64,000 bases of DNA from Marisa cornuarietis. Lineage: Eukaryota; Mollusca; Gastropoda; Architaenioglossa; Ampullariidae. The translations under genes were made by a program, and so were the position numbers. The DNA is taken from positions 1,644,001 to 1,708,000 of the forward strand of contig SMMW01000635.1 in the NCBI GenBank assembly GCA_004794655.1. The letters run 5' to 3'. Below the pieces are notes generated by a model. The model saw nothing but the letters and a program-made list of their open reading frames with translations. It was not told the DNA's origin and searched no databases. This document shows, in pieces, positions 11,769-22,852 of this stretch (the first letter of the stretch is position 1; each line of letters begins with the position of its first letter).

Positions 11769-14171
11769 GTTTAGGTCTTTGATGATGACAGCGCAGAAGA
11801 GAGGGACGAAAAGAAAGTGTGTGTGGGGGGGGGTGGTGGAGTTGAAGGGGTAGACAGGCCTCACGGGAGTTCAGTAATAAGTTTCTCGTAATAAGAAAAC
11901 TTTAGTCTAATTTTAAAAGATGAACTGTCGGTGGGAGTTGTGACATGCCCTTTAGAGTTGACGCCACGCCAAGCAAATTGGACAGCGGCGCTGCTCGCTT
12001 GTGGATGACAGGTCGCCACCATCGAGGACAGGGAGGCAACAAGGCGGAATCAGCGGTTATTTACGATGTCAGAGCGTCTGGCGGCGGGCCCTGCGGCGCT
12101 ACACGTGCTCGATGGCTGCTTCTCGCCAACGATTGTGATGCCCCTTAAAGCTCTGACTACAGGCAATGATGGGATCTGGCAAACGTTTGGTGACAAACCA
12201 GCTTGAGCCGCTTCATTGTTGCCAGGAGGGGCTGAGTAGCCTCGAATGATTCATTTTTTCTTTTTTAAGCTAAACCATCAAAAAAAGTTTACATATTGCA
12301 TTTGCACCGCGGGATATCAACTATGAAGGACTTGTACAATCTGTGCTTGGTAGCAAACCTTATTTATTGCTGCGCCAAAGCTTGGTCAGCCGGGATATTG
12401 CTGTTCACTGTTGTATCCCTGATGAAAATTTGAACCTTGCAGTTGTCATCTTAAGAAATGGTGGCTCTTGGTAGTAAAGCTCATTACTTCTTCAAGTTAT
12501 TTGTTCATGTCGACCTCTGCTGATGCCGCTGGAGGTAGCTACGACTTTTCTCTTATTAATGGCACATTAATTTATTTGGGGGTTTATTTGGACTATATTT
12601 TTGACCATCGATAAGTGACTACAACATTTGAGTCTTCAACTTGTCTTTTTTGAGTTACATAATGAAATATAGAAAAGAAAAGAAGATATTTGAAGCTTCG
12701 TACGCGGGGAAGTGCGAGTGGTCGTATGTACGAATGTAGGAGTGTGTGAGCCAGAAACAGGAGCTGATTTCGGAAAAAATTAGAACCCGCTGTTTACTTT
12801 TAGTTCTCTGTCTACAAACAGTTCATCAGCTTTGTCGTCAATCTCCAGACAGAACATTTCTGGCACTGGTCACGCCTCATACCTCTTCTTGGCGCAAACG
12901 ATACCCGTTTCAGTGGGGACTTGCACAATGCTTAGCATCGACTGTATCTGGACCGTTTAGCAACTGTCAGAAATATGCAGTATGTCTGACATTCTGGGTG
13001 TCCATCTCCAGAAAATTCGACTCAAATTTGGGCGATCGAAGCAGAAATCCACTGATTTTATTCACGCAACATCCACTGGCATTGCCGGCAGCGAATGCTT
13101 TCCGCGAGCTCTCCCCCTCCCATCCCAGGACAAAGACCGAAAGCAAGTGTGTGAAGGTTAAATAGAGTCTAAAGGGTGGGCAGTGCCCCTCTGAAGCTCT
13201 TCTGTGAGTCTTAGAATGTCAGTCGTCAGAAACCTCAGTCCTTTGGCAGAAATTTTACCGACTTGTCTGGTGTAATGTGTTGCCTGGTCCTCCGCTCAGC
13301 AAATTTGTTCAATGGCACACACCACGGTCCTGCAGGCAGCCGCAAATGAGGGAGGACATTGTAAACAGCGCTCGCAGGAGGAGAAGAAACAGCAGGAAGA
13401 CAGATAAATGGAGAAGTAGTTAGTTACTACATGTCATTCAGGTGCTACACCTGTGTTTGACTGGTATTGGCATTGTAAAGGCGCCAAAGTATCGCAAACT
13501 TACTGTAATTTCCTATCCTTCTGTATGTTAGTTTCTCTGTCTGCCTCCCTGTCAGTCTGTATTCATCTCTTTAATGATTTATTTGTGTTAATCTTTCGAT
13601 AGATATTCGCAAAGTTTCCATCGCAGCAGAGGAATGCCATTCTCATTTGTAGATTACTCAAAATATCCTTAATCGTATCTCTTTCTGTATATAAATACTA
13701 CCGGGACCATTCGTATTTCGAAGAAATGTTTACTGTTATTTTATAAACTTCAAAATAATTCTTGTCGCACTGCTTGTGCAGTCTGGAAAATTTACTGAGC
13801 ATAAAATATCCAGCCAATGTTTATGAAGTTTTTCGAAAGAAAGGGAAATCAGCAAGACAGTTAATCAAAGCCCAACGCCCGACACACACACACACACACA
13901 TCTTGGAATACAGTAAATACATTGGTGATGCCACTAGCAGCCGCTCGCAGGAGGAGAAGAGTGATGAGTGATGAGAACCTTTAGGTCAGCTAGTTAGTAA
14001 CAAGTGTTCGTGAAGAGAGAAACAGTCAGTAGCTCTGAACGATTGTTACTAAAACCTTCCTGGATATTTCTTTATTTCAAATGTAAATAGAAGTCTAAAT
14101 GTATGTCCACACTAAGCATTTCTTTCGCATGTCAGCCAGTAGATATGTTCGGGGACACTCAGGACTCTTAC

Positions 14172-14238
14172 CTCATTGTGTTGGCACTGTACAGCCCGCG
14201 GACACAGGCATAGACGACTACCAAGATGAGGGGGTTAC
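14172..14238 (-). CDS. Class B GPCR, TM4 exon
   Basis: Residues 238 (split) to 259, plus two bases of Ser 260. This is a 67-nt micro-size exon whose translation NPLILVVVYACVRGLYSANTM continues the GWG motif into TM4 and the start of the second extracellular loop. GWG-N-P aligns with GWGFP of calcitonin receptors. Its acceptor is CTTTACTTTCAG and its donor AG|GTAAGA, both strong. The phase entering is 1 and leaving is 2. Both fit the neighbouring exons exactly, the strongest evidence that so short a segment is a true exon. Confidence 0.92.
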
Positions 14239-15488
14239 CTGAAAGTAAAGCCAGACTATTAGAAATCGTGAAGGCAATGAAGTGACATATAAATGAAAGA
14301 ACTGTAAAATGTGGTAAAATTGAAATTAACATTAAAAAGAAGTAAACCAAAAGAACGACACAAAGGATAAAAAATATTAAAAAATTCATTACAAATAGGT
14401 CTTTCCTTATTTTCGCCATATTACGAGCTAGTGTGGTACTGGGCTTAAAAATGGATTCAAACCTGTTCCATGACAGCACCACACCACAAGTTCATTTCTC
14501 ATGTCAGCATTAATGCCACATTAATGTTAACAGTGTCACATTATTACACTAAGGCATCCAGAGAGGCTAAACTGAACAATCAAACTTATTTTAATTGCAA
14601 AATCCCTTAATCTCGTATCCTTTCACGAAAGAATACTTCTTTTTAGCAGGGACTATCAACTTTCACCAGCTTCTTGTAGTGAAACACAACAACGAAAAGC
14701 ATTTTACGATAGTTTAGATGAAAAACCACAAATCTCTTTGTTTGCTTCAAGTGTTGAAAATTAGTTGCATCTACTTGTCAAGGTACAGATCGGAAATTGA
14801 TGAAATAATGTTGTACAAATGCATGACTAGGAAAATATAAACCATGTATGTAGAATAAAATGATGAAGAACAAAGTTTTTTGTGTGAAAACATGTCATCA
14901 ACTGTATACGTAGGGAATGTGTAAGTAGGAAAACTTTTCATCTTCTCTTCGTCATTGTTCTTTCCCCATTGTTTCTTCCCAATTCCCGAATGATCGCATT
15001 TAAATATTCGGTTACAATGGAGTCCGGGTATCATTGGAATTCACATCTTAACGAAAAAAATCCTCCTAAACCTTTGGAGTTGTCACAGTTAACTCCTGCT
15101 TAAATACATTTAACAAAGAAACAAAGAAAGAAGCCGATTTCTCATCATCTATGCTAGTAAAAGCATGCATCCCTTTTAAAAAAAAAGTCATAAAATGATC
15201 ACAGACCTCATACAGTGCCTGGCATTTTTCTTTAATCTTCAGCATTGTTCCCTCACTGATAAGATTAAGTGAGATAACAAACTCACAGTGACGTAGGTCA
15301 ATGAGAAAGCTACGGGATAACTCAAAGCTTATCACCCGGGAGCTTCAAAGAACAAGAGATTACAGGCCGCTAAAAAAAAAATTCGAAGCCTTTTAAGGAA
15401 ATTGTTTTTGGCGAGATGTCAGATTTGCACTCAACACTCTTTAAGGCTTTAGCACAAAGCTGTGCACAGTTCAACGGAACTCTCTCTC

Positions 15489-15489
<1 letters not shown>

Positions 15490-15533
<44 letters not shown>

Positions 15534-15535
15534 AA
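15490..15535. repeat. (GT)n(GA)n compound microsatellite
   Basis: About 15 GT units followed directly by about 7 GA units. Confidence 0.96.
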
Positions 15536-15915
15536 GAGAAAACGAGAGAGCGAGCGTGTGCACACAGCCTGTGTGGCAAGGGTTGAGGCAGGGTGCATGA
15601 TGTACAAGACCTCCCACTGTTTACTTTCTTGAACATTGCACATGCTCACTTCACCTCTACTCACGGCTCGCCTCACATCTACTCACGGCTCACCCCATAC
15701 CTCACATTTCCGCACCATGTAGACCATGTAGACTGTAACACACCACCGGCAATGAAGGAAAGGTCGTAGGAATTTCAAGTGCGATAAAATTTAAGTACTG
15801 CTCTACCGTTTACATTTAGGTAATGAATATATTTATATAGGTTTTAAAATTATGTTTGAATACTTTAGCATATATTACACAGTTACGAAATTTAATAAAC
15901 GTACGAAATAAACGT

Positions 15916-16025
<110 letters not shown>

Positions 16026-19000
16026 AGAGGAAGAGAAGAGGGAAGAATTGAGTCTGAGAAGAGGAAATTTGTTTCGGAAACGAGTAACATGAGTCCAGTG
16101 ATTGCAGACATTGATTCCGTACATCCTCCGAGAAAATTGACAGGGCTTACTGGATCGCCACCGAGAACAACAAAGTAGATACTTCACACGCGACCGTCCT
16201 AACAACACATCTTTGAGGAGGAGAAACAATTTCTGTCTGTTGGTGTAGCACACGATCTCAGGCAAATGACGGGCACATCTCGCAGCCAGACCATCGTCCT
16301 GGCAATCTAGCTCACATATGGACCATCTGAGTAAAGTCGATTACTTGTAATGTGACAGGGCCAGTCAGGGCAAAATAAACTTTCGAGACTACATGCTTAC
16401 TTATCTGTGGCAGACTGCTCGCTGTCCTTAGCTAAGACTAGCTTAATGACAAATGTCACAGCGAGACAAAAATGTGGTTCATATCAGTTGCTAATGGCAA
16501 TAACAAACATATATGCGCGCTCTCTGTTTATAACAAATGTCTCCAACTTATATGCACGCTCTCTGTTGATATGTCTCCTGTTCGTTTAATAACCTGATGA
16601 TTCTAATGCCTTCTTAGCAACTTCACAGGGACCATAGGTATGAAACAATGTAACTATGTACCTCCGTGTAAAACCTGGAAAACCGCCATCAGCCATAGCT
16701 GTTGACCATACGCATGACGAGGAACTAGATCATTATCCTACTTTCTGTATCTGCACCTGCATCCAGTGACAGGACCACGCAACGCCGCTAACCACGTGGT
16801 AACATTGCTTCTGCTTCATGACTACGGCCCCAGACCGAAGACACATATAGGATTCAGCTTACTATCTCTCTCTGCTCTCTGCTTTTCTCCTCATCACACT
16901 AAAGACCTCGATCTTGATCTTGACCTTACATCTCCATTTTGTTATTTCACTTTATCCAGTTGAAAAAGCACTATTATATTAATCAATGCCGATGAATGCA
17001 ATCCGCGGAAAGAGATTATCACAAAGCTAGAACATGACATCAAGCTTACTTTGTGCTGTAAGAAGATCACGTTTTGGAGAAAAAAATTACAAAGAACTTT
17101 CTTTTAAAGCACTGAGTACTATAAACGAGAGAGAGAGAGAGAGAAAGAGTATATTTCAACAGCAACAGTATCCGAATATTTAAAATCGGACACACTCATC
17201 TCTCTCCTAACCCTAGATCTTCCCCAACAAAGCCCCACCTTTCACTGAGGGAAATTTTCGACTACCCCTGTTAGCAATCTAGCGGTGATAAGATGACCAA
17301 GAACCTAAGGATTTCTCCACAAGTTTCGTAAAATCGAAAGATACTGTGTACCGGCTGACATCCTCAAGTCTGGGTATTTTCCTAATGATAAAGCGAAAAG
17401 CATTAAATCTCGAGGTCATCAATGGAAGTTTCTGTTTTTCTTTTTTCCGGTCAGCCATAAAGATTAATATGCAAGGTAATCCGAAGCTATGGTCGTCCTC
17501 TTATCGCTCGACTCCCGCGTAAATCATCTCAGCTCCTCAGACATCCGCCTGCACAAGCAGACTGAGGCCGGGCTTCTCATTGCTATTCCTTCTCCCCAAA
17601 CCCCTCCCCATCTCTCTCTCTCTCCTTTACTGGTCATCGTTATTCGTGGAGTGGGATCGGCCATGTTTGCCGCCATCGACTACGGATGACCATCGCAAAT
17701 ATTACTCTAGTGAGCCGGTTTCCTCTTGGCTTCTTTGGCGCCAAACAATACAATGGCGCTCGTCTCTGTAAAGGTTTTTATTCGGAAAGTTCTCACCGTT
17801 GGGCTGTGTAAACTCACTCAGACAGGGGCCAACCACACACCGATAGACAGGGAGCTGGACGAGATTTCTTGTTCTCGTGCTCTTGCTTAGCGCTGACAGG
17901 CGCGAGAAAGGGCAGACAAGCAGGAAGTTACCAGAGGAAACAGGGGAAGATAATTTAGTTGACGTGATTGAGAGACGCCAGTGTTGGGATGTGGCTCCCG
18001 GTGTCTCTATCTTCTCTTGTATGTTCTTCTAACTTACTAGGTTAAGACTAGCCTGTCAGTGGTTCCTGGTTTTTAGACAGTACAAAGGAGGGGGTTGATG
18101 ATTAATTAAAAAGCTAAACTGTTAATAAAATTCGTCGCTTAAAAAACATGAGTAAGTTTTCAATAAACACATAAAAAACTTCTGAAACAGAGGAGACCCC
18201 TAGAAAAATGTTCCTAAACCTGTCCTAAAATTCCTTTGTAAACAGCCACAACGCATTCAAGAGATGTCGCTTTAGTAATTTTCCTGGCATTTAAATACAC
18301 TGGGAAATTTCAACTAGAATACCATTGAGATTGAGTGCCAATATCGAAATTAAAAAGAAGCTACAAATATAAATAAACTAAGAAGGAACAGATGCCATGA
18401 GAATATATAACATGTGATGAAATGTAACTTGGGTAGTTGATAATATAATTTAGGGAGAAAACTAACACGAGCACAGTTACAACATGATACAAAAGACAGT
18501 TACATATACAAAGTTGATAACACACTGAGTCACCACAAATATTTATATACAACTAATCTCACACTATAGGGAACACAGTTACATGTACACATTGATAACA
18601 CATTGAAGTGAACACAATTACACGAGTACAACTGATAACACGTGATAAAGTAATGATAGATAAAGAACACATGTAATAAACATGTAACACACGCGGGCAC
18701 AAGCCACCTACCCACCCCACCCATCCACCCCACACATTCACTTTCTCTCTCTGTCTCTCACAGAGTTCAAATCTCACTCATCCAATCAGCAATTTCCAGG
18801 TAACGAACAGTTTGCTCACCTGGCAAAATACAACACAAAGACTTGACGAGAAAGCTTAAATTTCGCTAAGATTGATTGCTCAATAAACACACCTTATAAT
18901 TAAGGCCTCCTCTGCTTTTGTATAATCAATGCTTCCTAGTATCGATAAATCTGTGGCAGTAGAGACAGCGCAATTTGTCTAAATTTTACAGAACAAAATC

Positions 19001-19289
19001 TTTAACATCTTAAATAATTATTTTCGCAGTCTCTCAAATATCACATACAAATACACGCAAAATCTTAGCAAAAGTGGGACAAGAAGAAACATCTGTTAAC
19101 ACTGATTCCATTCCCTAAATAAAAAATCCAGAAAGAAATTCACGGAAATTAAAGAAAATTATTTTTTTAAAAAAAGATATCCACAAATATAAGATAGAAT
19201 GACAAAGACTGTTGGGTGAGACAAGATAAAGACAGTGTGTAGTGATGAAAACAAAAGGAGAAACCCTAAACAGAAAAAAAGCTACTGAC

Positions 19290-19443
19290 CCCAGCCGACA
19301 AAGAGGAGAACTCGCAGGAGTGTCTTTCCCGTGCGGAAAGTCTGCGTCATGATGACATGCAGGTACAGGCCCTCGCAGAACATCCAGGCAAAGTTGGAAG
19401 CCGTGCAGTACTGAGTCAGCACGTGCAGCATGCGACACCACAG
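19290..19443 (-). CDS. Class B GPCR, TM3 exon into TM4
   Basis: Residues 187-237 plus one base of Gly 238. It starts LWCRMLHVLTQY, where the Cys is the TM3 cysteine that pairs with the second extracellular loop. It then has SNFAWMFCEGLYLHVI, containing the invariant class B glutamate and the YLH end of TM3. The second intracellular loop includes FRTGKTLLR, and TM4 begins LLFVGWG. All these motifs are diagnostic of the family. The acceptor is TTCATGATGCAG; the donor TGGG|GTCAGT is good, phase 1. An upstream in-frame acceptor at 19460 would add residues GIFMMQ if used with the alternative TM2 donor. Confidence 0.95.
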
Positions 19444-20167
19444 CTGCATCATGAAGATACCTTTAGTTACCTCAAGGGCAGTAGCAGACTAGGTGGATAC
19501 AATAATAATTTGTGCCTTGAATTTATACCATGAGAACAGATATCGTTTTCTTTAGCGCAGTTACTAGTCAAAAATACGGCATTTGTTGAGGTTGTTTATT
19601 ATGCGTGTTTATCAAACTGTGATAACATTTACTAAAAGTAAGAAAACTAAAACTAGAGATTGGTTTGTTGCTGAGCTACGCTAGAGGAATGAACGAGAAG
19701 TGAGAAGCTGCCAGACCAGACCCAAGCATCTGCTGCATAATATCTATCTAGTCTTCCTGGTCTCTGATGAAAGGTCATGGTCATCCCTTGACCTTTGCCC
19801 TCTGAACACAGTGTGCATTGACAGGCAGATTACGAGTGAAGGACGGAGACAAAACTAAACACACTTCTTTGCAAGGCCTGCAGACGGTTCAGCACTTCAC
19901 CTCGGAGGAAAGAATGAGTTGGTTCTTGCAAAAGTTTCTTCCTTAATTACTTTGTCAAAAGGAAATAAATTCTCCCTAAAGACAAATTAGATCGTAACCG
20001 TTCTTATCTGGATTTCAAGGGAAAAAAAACAAGGACAGGCTATGACGCAAACAGTAGGCGACAAGTGTGAGGGAAAGAAAGTCTCCTCGTTTCACTAATT
20101 CGCTAACTTCTTGCCGAGAAGACGAGAGCCGTTTATCTCAACGAGTACGTCGGTGCCTGATACCCAC
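19444..20167. other. 0.72-kb receptor intron (TM2 to TM3)
   Basis: Short intron without repeats. It holds an alternative acceptor (CTAAAG, exon start 19460) near its 3' end that stays in frame only when paired with the alternative donor at 20164. Confidence 0.8.
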
Positions 20168-20294
20168 GGGATTTGCCAGCAGCACGTCGCCATCCAAAGC
20201 AGCCAGGACAAAGTACAGGATCCAGACGACGCCCGTCAGGATGTAGGACACGAAGAGGTTCTTGTGGACAGTAATCCGCTCACACCGCAGCTGT
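20168..20294 (-). CDS. Class B GPCR, TM2 exon
   Basis: Residues 144 (split) to 186. The motif RCERITVHKNLF carries the class B TM2 arginine and, four residues on, the polar-core histidine (positions 2.46 and 2.50). TM2 then runs FVSYILTGVVWILY, followed by a first extracellular loop ending DGDVLLANP. The acceptor is CACGCAG|A. A second AG four bases downstream (GACAG) would break phase with TM1. The usual pyrimidine tract is replaced by about 50 TG dinucleotides (20302-20400, minus strand). The preferred donor is CCC|GTGGGT (phase 0), which gives the NP.WC spacing of calcitonin receptors. An alternative donor at 20164 is possible if paired with an acceptor at 19460. Confidence 0.94.
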
Positions 20295-20300
20295 CTGCGT

Positions 20301-20404
<104 letters not shown>

Positions 20405-20491
20405 GAGAGCCACGTTATGGATGAACACGAATTCAATACGCACTAGAAGCCACGTAAGCAGTCAGTGCCAGACAGATGAGGTTGACTTGTA

Positions 20492-20536
<45 letters not shown>

Positions 20537-20590
20537 GCTTGTGTAGCGCCAAATCGTGGCCTGTGGACAGCTCAAGGCGCTGACGTCAAA
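20492..20590 (-). mobile_element. Retroposon 3' tail with (ATC)n
   Basis: On plus, about 14 ATG units (20492-20535) are followed by GGCTTGTGTAGCGCCAAAT and CTGTGGACAGCTCAAGGCGC. Read on minus, a GCGCCTTGAGCTG...GGCGCTA.A block before an (ATC)n tail resembles 3' ends of L2-like LINEs and their SINEs (known pattern GCGC.TTGAGC...GGCGCTATATAA). Only the 3' end is present. Clade not assignable. Confidence 0.55.
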
Positions 20591-20621
20591 ATAAGATGAC
20601 GTCAAAATAAGATGACGACAA
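20581..20621. promoter_or_regulatory. Two CRE-like palindromes in a small tandem repeat
   Basis: TGACGTCA occurs at 20581-20588 and 20597-20604, followed by a degenerate TGACGACA at 20613. They are copies of a 16-bp tandem unit (TGACGTCAAAATAAGA). TGACGTCA is the full cAMP-response element recognised by CREB/ATF proteins. Function here is unproven: the site is intronic and repeat-derived. Confidence 0.3.
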
Positions 20622-20700
20622 AATGTGGGTGTGTAGCGGCCCGTCTCCTCCACGTCACAGGGCAACGTCACACACAGCAAGAACACAGTCCTCAGCACAA

Positions 20701-21243
20701 ATATCCAACACGTCATACAAGCCGGAATACACTCCATACAACAAATATCCAACATGTCATACAAGCCGGAATACACTCCATACAACAAATATCCAACATG
20801 TCATACAAACCGGAATACACTCCATACAACAAATATCATACATGTCATACAAACCGGAATACACTCCATACAACAAATATCCAACATGTCATACAAGCCG
20901 GAATACACTCCATACAACAAATATCCAACATGTCATACAAGCCGGAATACACTCCATACAACAAATATCAACATGTCATACAAACCGGAATACACTCCAT
21001 ACAACAAATATCAACATGTCATACAACCGGAATACACTCCATACAACAAATATCCAACATGTCATACAAGCCGGAATACACTCCATACAACAAATATCCA
21101 ACATGTCATACAAGCCGGAATACACTCCATACAACAAATATCCAACATGTCATACAAGCCGGAATACACTCCATACAACAAATATCCAACATGTCATACA
21201 AGCCGGAATACACTCCATACAACAAATATCCAACATGTCAACT
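20701..21243. repeat. 44-bp minisatellite, about 12 copies
   Basis: Unit CATACAAGCCGGAATACACT plus CCATACAACAAATATCCAAC plus ATGT (44 bp). Copies differ mainly by AAGCC/AAACC, by ATCC/ATCA and by one- or two-base deletions. Because 44 is not a multiple of three, the frame rotates with each copy, producing three overlapping 164-223 codon frames that are artefacts. It lies in the 1.5-kb TM1-TM2 intron. Confidence 0.97.
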
Positions 21244-21825
21244 TGTAACTAAACTCACACACGACAGTTACTGTCAACACTAGTACTGGATTTCAAACCC
21301 TGTATATTACAGTTCACACGTGTTGTGAATTATAGACACTACAAATAGGAACTGGAAATACCTTATAAATCCAATCGTACAAATAGATTAAATATGTAAG
21401 CATAGAACATTTTTAAACTTGTTCTTATGACCACACTTGAAATACTAGTAATACCTGTTTGCTTGTGTCAGCATCATAAATATGTGGGACATATTAACAC
21501 ACATAATGAGTTAAAGTCTTAGAACTAATATTTAGTTTTGTCGAAGTTATTATTTTCCTTAACCATGCCCTGTTAAAAAAAAAGAAAAAGCGAGGGAAAG
21601 GACAGAAAGCAAAGGGAAACAATCAAGAAAAGCAACATATTGGTACATATTAATTCTAGAATTAAATAATTAATATAATTTCTTGAATATACTAAGTATA
21701 GAATGTGATGCAAAATATTAAATGAAATGCAATGAAGTAAATCAATGGATGGATGCCTTACATAAGCTTTTAAAAGCTAGTAAATAATTTAATTAGGGCA
21801 AAGATGAGGACGCGGCAATACTGAC

Positions 21826-21935
21826 CTGAAAGCAAAGAAGATTCCAAGAGAGACTAGAAGCATAACGATGGACAGGGAAAACCCTGCGATGAACAAGTAC
21901 AGGGGCATGAAGTGGTGGATGGCCGAGATCTGGGC
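21826..21935 (-). CDS. Class B GPCR, TM1 exon
   Basis: Residues 108-143 plus two bases of a split Arg. It begins AQISAIHHFMPLYLF, the stalk and start of TM1, and continues through a hydrophobic helix ending VSLGIFFAF. GFSLSI and SLGIFF are the TM1 signatures shared with calcitonin and CGRP receptors (GHSLSI, SLGIF). The acceptor is CTACTCTTTCACAG; the donor TTTCAG|GTCAGT is consensus. Phase 2 closes with the first base of the TM2 exon as AGA (Arg), giving FRQLRC, the first intracellular loop pattern of the family (FR.L.C). Confidence 0.96.
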
Positions 21936-22107
21936 CTGTGAAAGAGTAGAAAGAAAATCTTTTTTGTTTGGTCACCTTCGTAAATGAAGAAATATCCGTT
22001 ACCCCTTGCCCTTGGTCCTACGAGCGAAGCTGTCATGGACAGGTAACCTAACGCTCCAACAGGAGGATAGTGCTGGGACTCTGTGTGCGTGCGTGCGTGC
22101 GTGCTTG

Positions 22108-22196
22108 CGAGTGAGTGAGTGAGTGAGTGAGTGAGTGAGTGAGTGAGTGAGTGAGTGAGTGAGTGAGTGAGTGAGTGAGTGAGTGAGTGAGTGAGA
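22108..22196. repeat. (GAGT)n microsatellite
   Basis: About 22 GAGT units preceded by GCGT units (22086-22106). Confidence 0.98.
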
Positions 22197-22823
22197 GAAC
22201 TTGAATTTTCATTGAATAGGCACGAGCCCATTTCAAGTGGAAAGTGAATAGCAGCCACATCCATCAACGTCTTTATCATTAGCAATACATAAATTGGAAT
22301 ATAAGATACACCACCACCACAACAACTACCACCACCATTATCATCGTCAAACATTAGAGCATCAACAGTAGCTCAGAGAATTGTACTATAGTCTACATCC
22401 GTTATATATATATATAGGGCAAAGATAAGGGTGGGGGGAGAGAGAGGACGAGGAGGAGAAAGAAAAATAAAGATTGAATTGGGGATGAAAGAGGCGTTTT
22501 CTGGTCTTAAAAAAACCTCAGCAAATTAAACATTTTATAAAAACGAACATAACAAGAAACAAGAAAGATTAGAAGAAGAAAAAAAAGAACACAAATCAGA
22601 CCAAACAACTCTTCTTTCAAACAAAGGCGAGGCCAGTAAGACTTGATCAACGATTGTACCGCAAACACCATTCTTGTAACCACTGAAGCTCACATCTTAA
22701 ACGATGTCTTCAGATATTGAATCCACCTACAAACACAGCTTGTCAAGATCGACAAAGAGAAAATAATAATATTACAAGAAAATGGGTTGGCCATCAGCCC
22801 TGGAATTGAAGACAGCTTGCAGC

Positions 22824-22852
22824 GGGGGTGGGGGTGGGGGTGGGGGTGGGGG
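22824..22852 (+). other. G-quadruplex-forming run, five G5 blocks
   Basis: Five runs of five G separated by single T. This meets the usual four-run, short-loop criterion for a very stable quadruplex on the plus strand, and gives C-runs on the receptor's coding strand. Confidence 0.9.

Larger units (their letters stand above)
4470..14171. other. 9.7-kb receptor intron (TM4 to loop 2)
   Basis: No exon with supported splice phase was found inside. It contains the GAGT run at 5180, the foldback element at 8058, a short (AC)n at 7869, a MITE-like copy at 11485 and otherwise unique AT-rich sequence. Open frames of 60-140 codons occur on both strands (for example 12746-13165 plus) but show no recognisable domain. 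Confidence 0.7.

Noticed and set aside
12746..13165. 139-codon plus frame
   Set aside because: No recognisable domain, no splice or promoter support; compatible with chance in a GC-moderate patch.
20291..20294. Acceptor GACAG for the TM2 exon (exon start 20290)
   Set aside because: It would be out of phase with the TM1 exon; the GCAG four bases upstream restores FRQLRC.
20612..21283. 223-, 209- and 164-codon plus frames (YKPEYTPYNKYP units)
   Set aside because: The 44-bp minisatellite rotates frame, so the same peptide appears in all three frames; no start context or homology.
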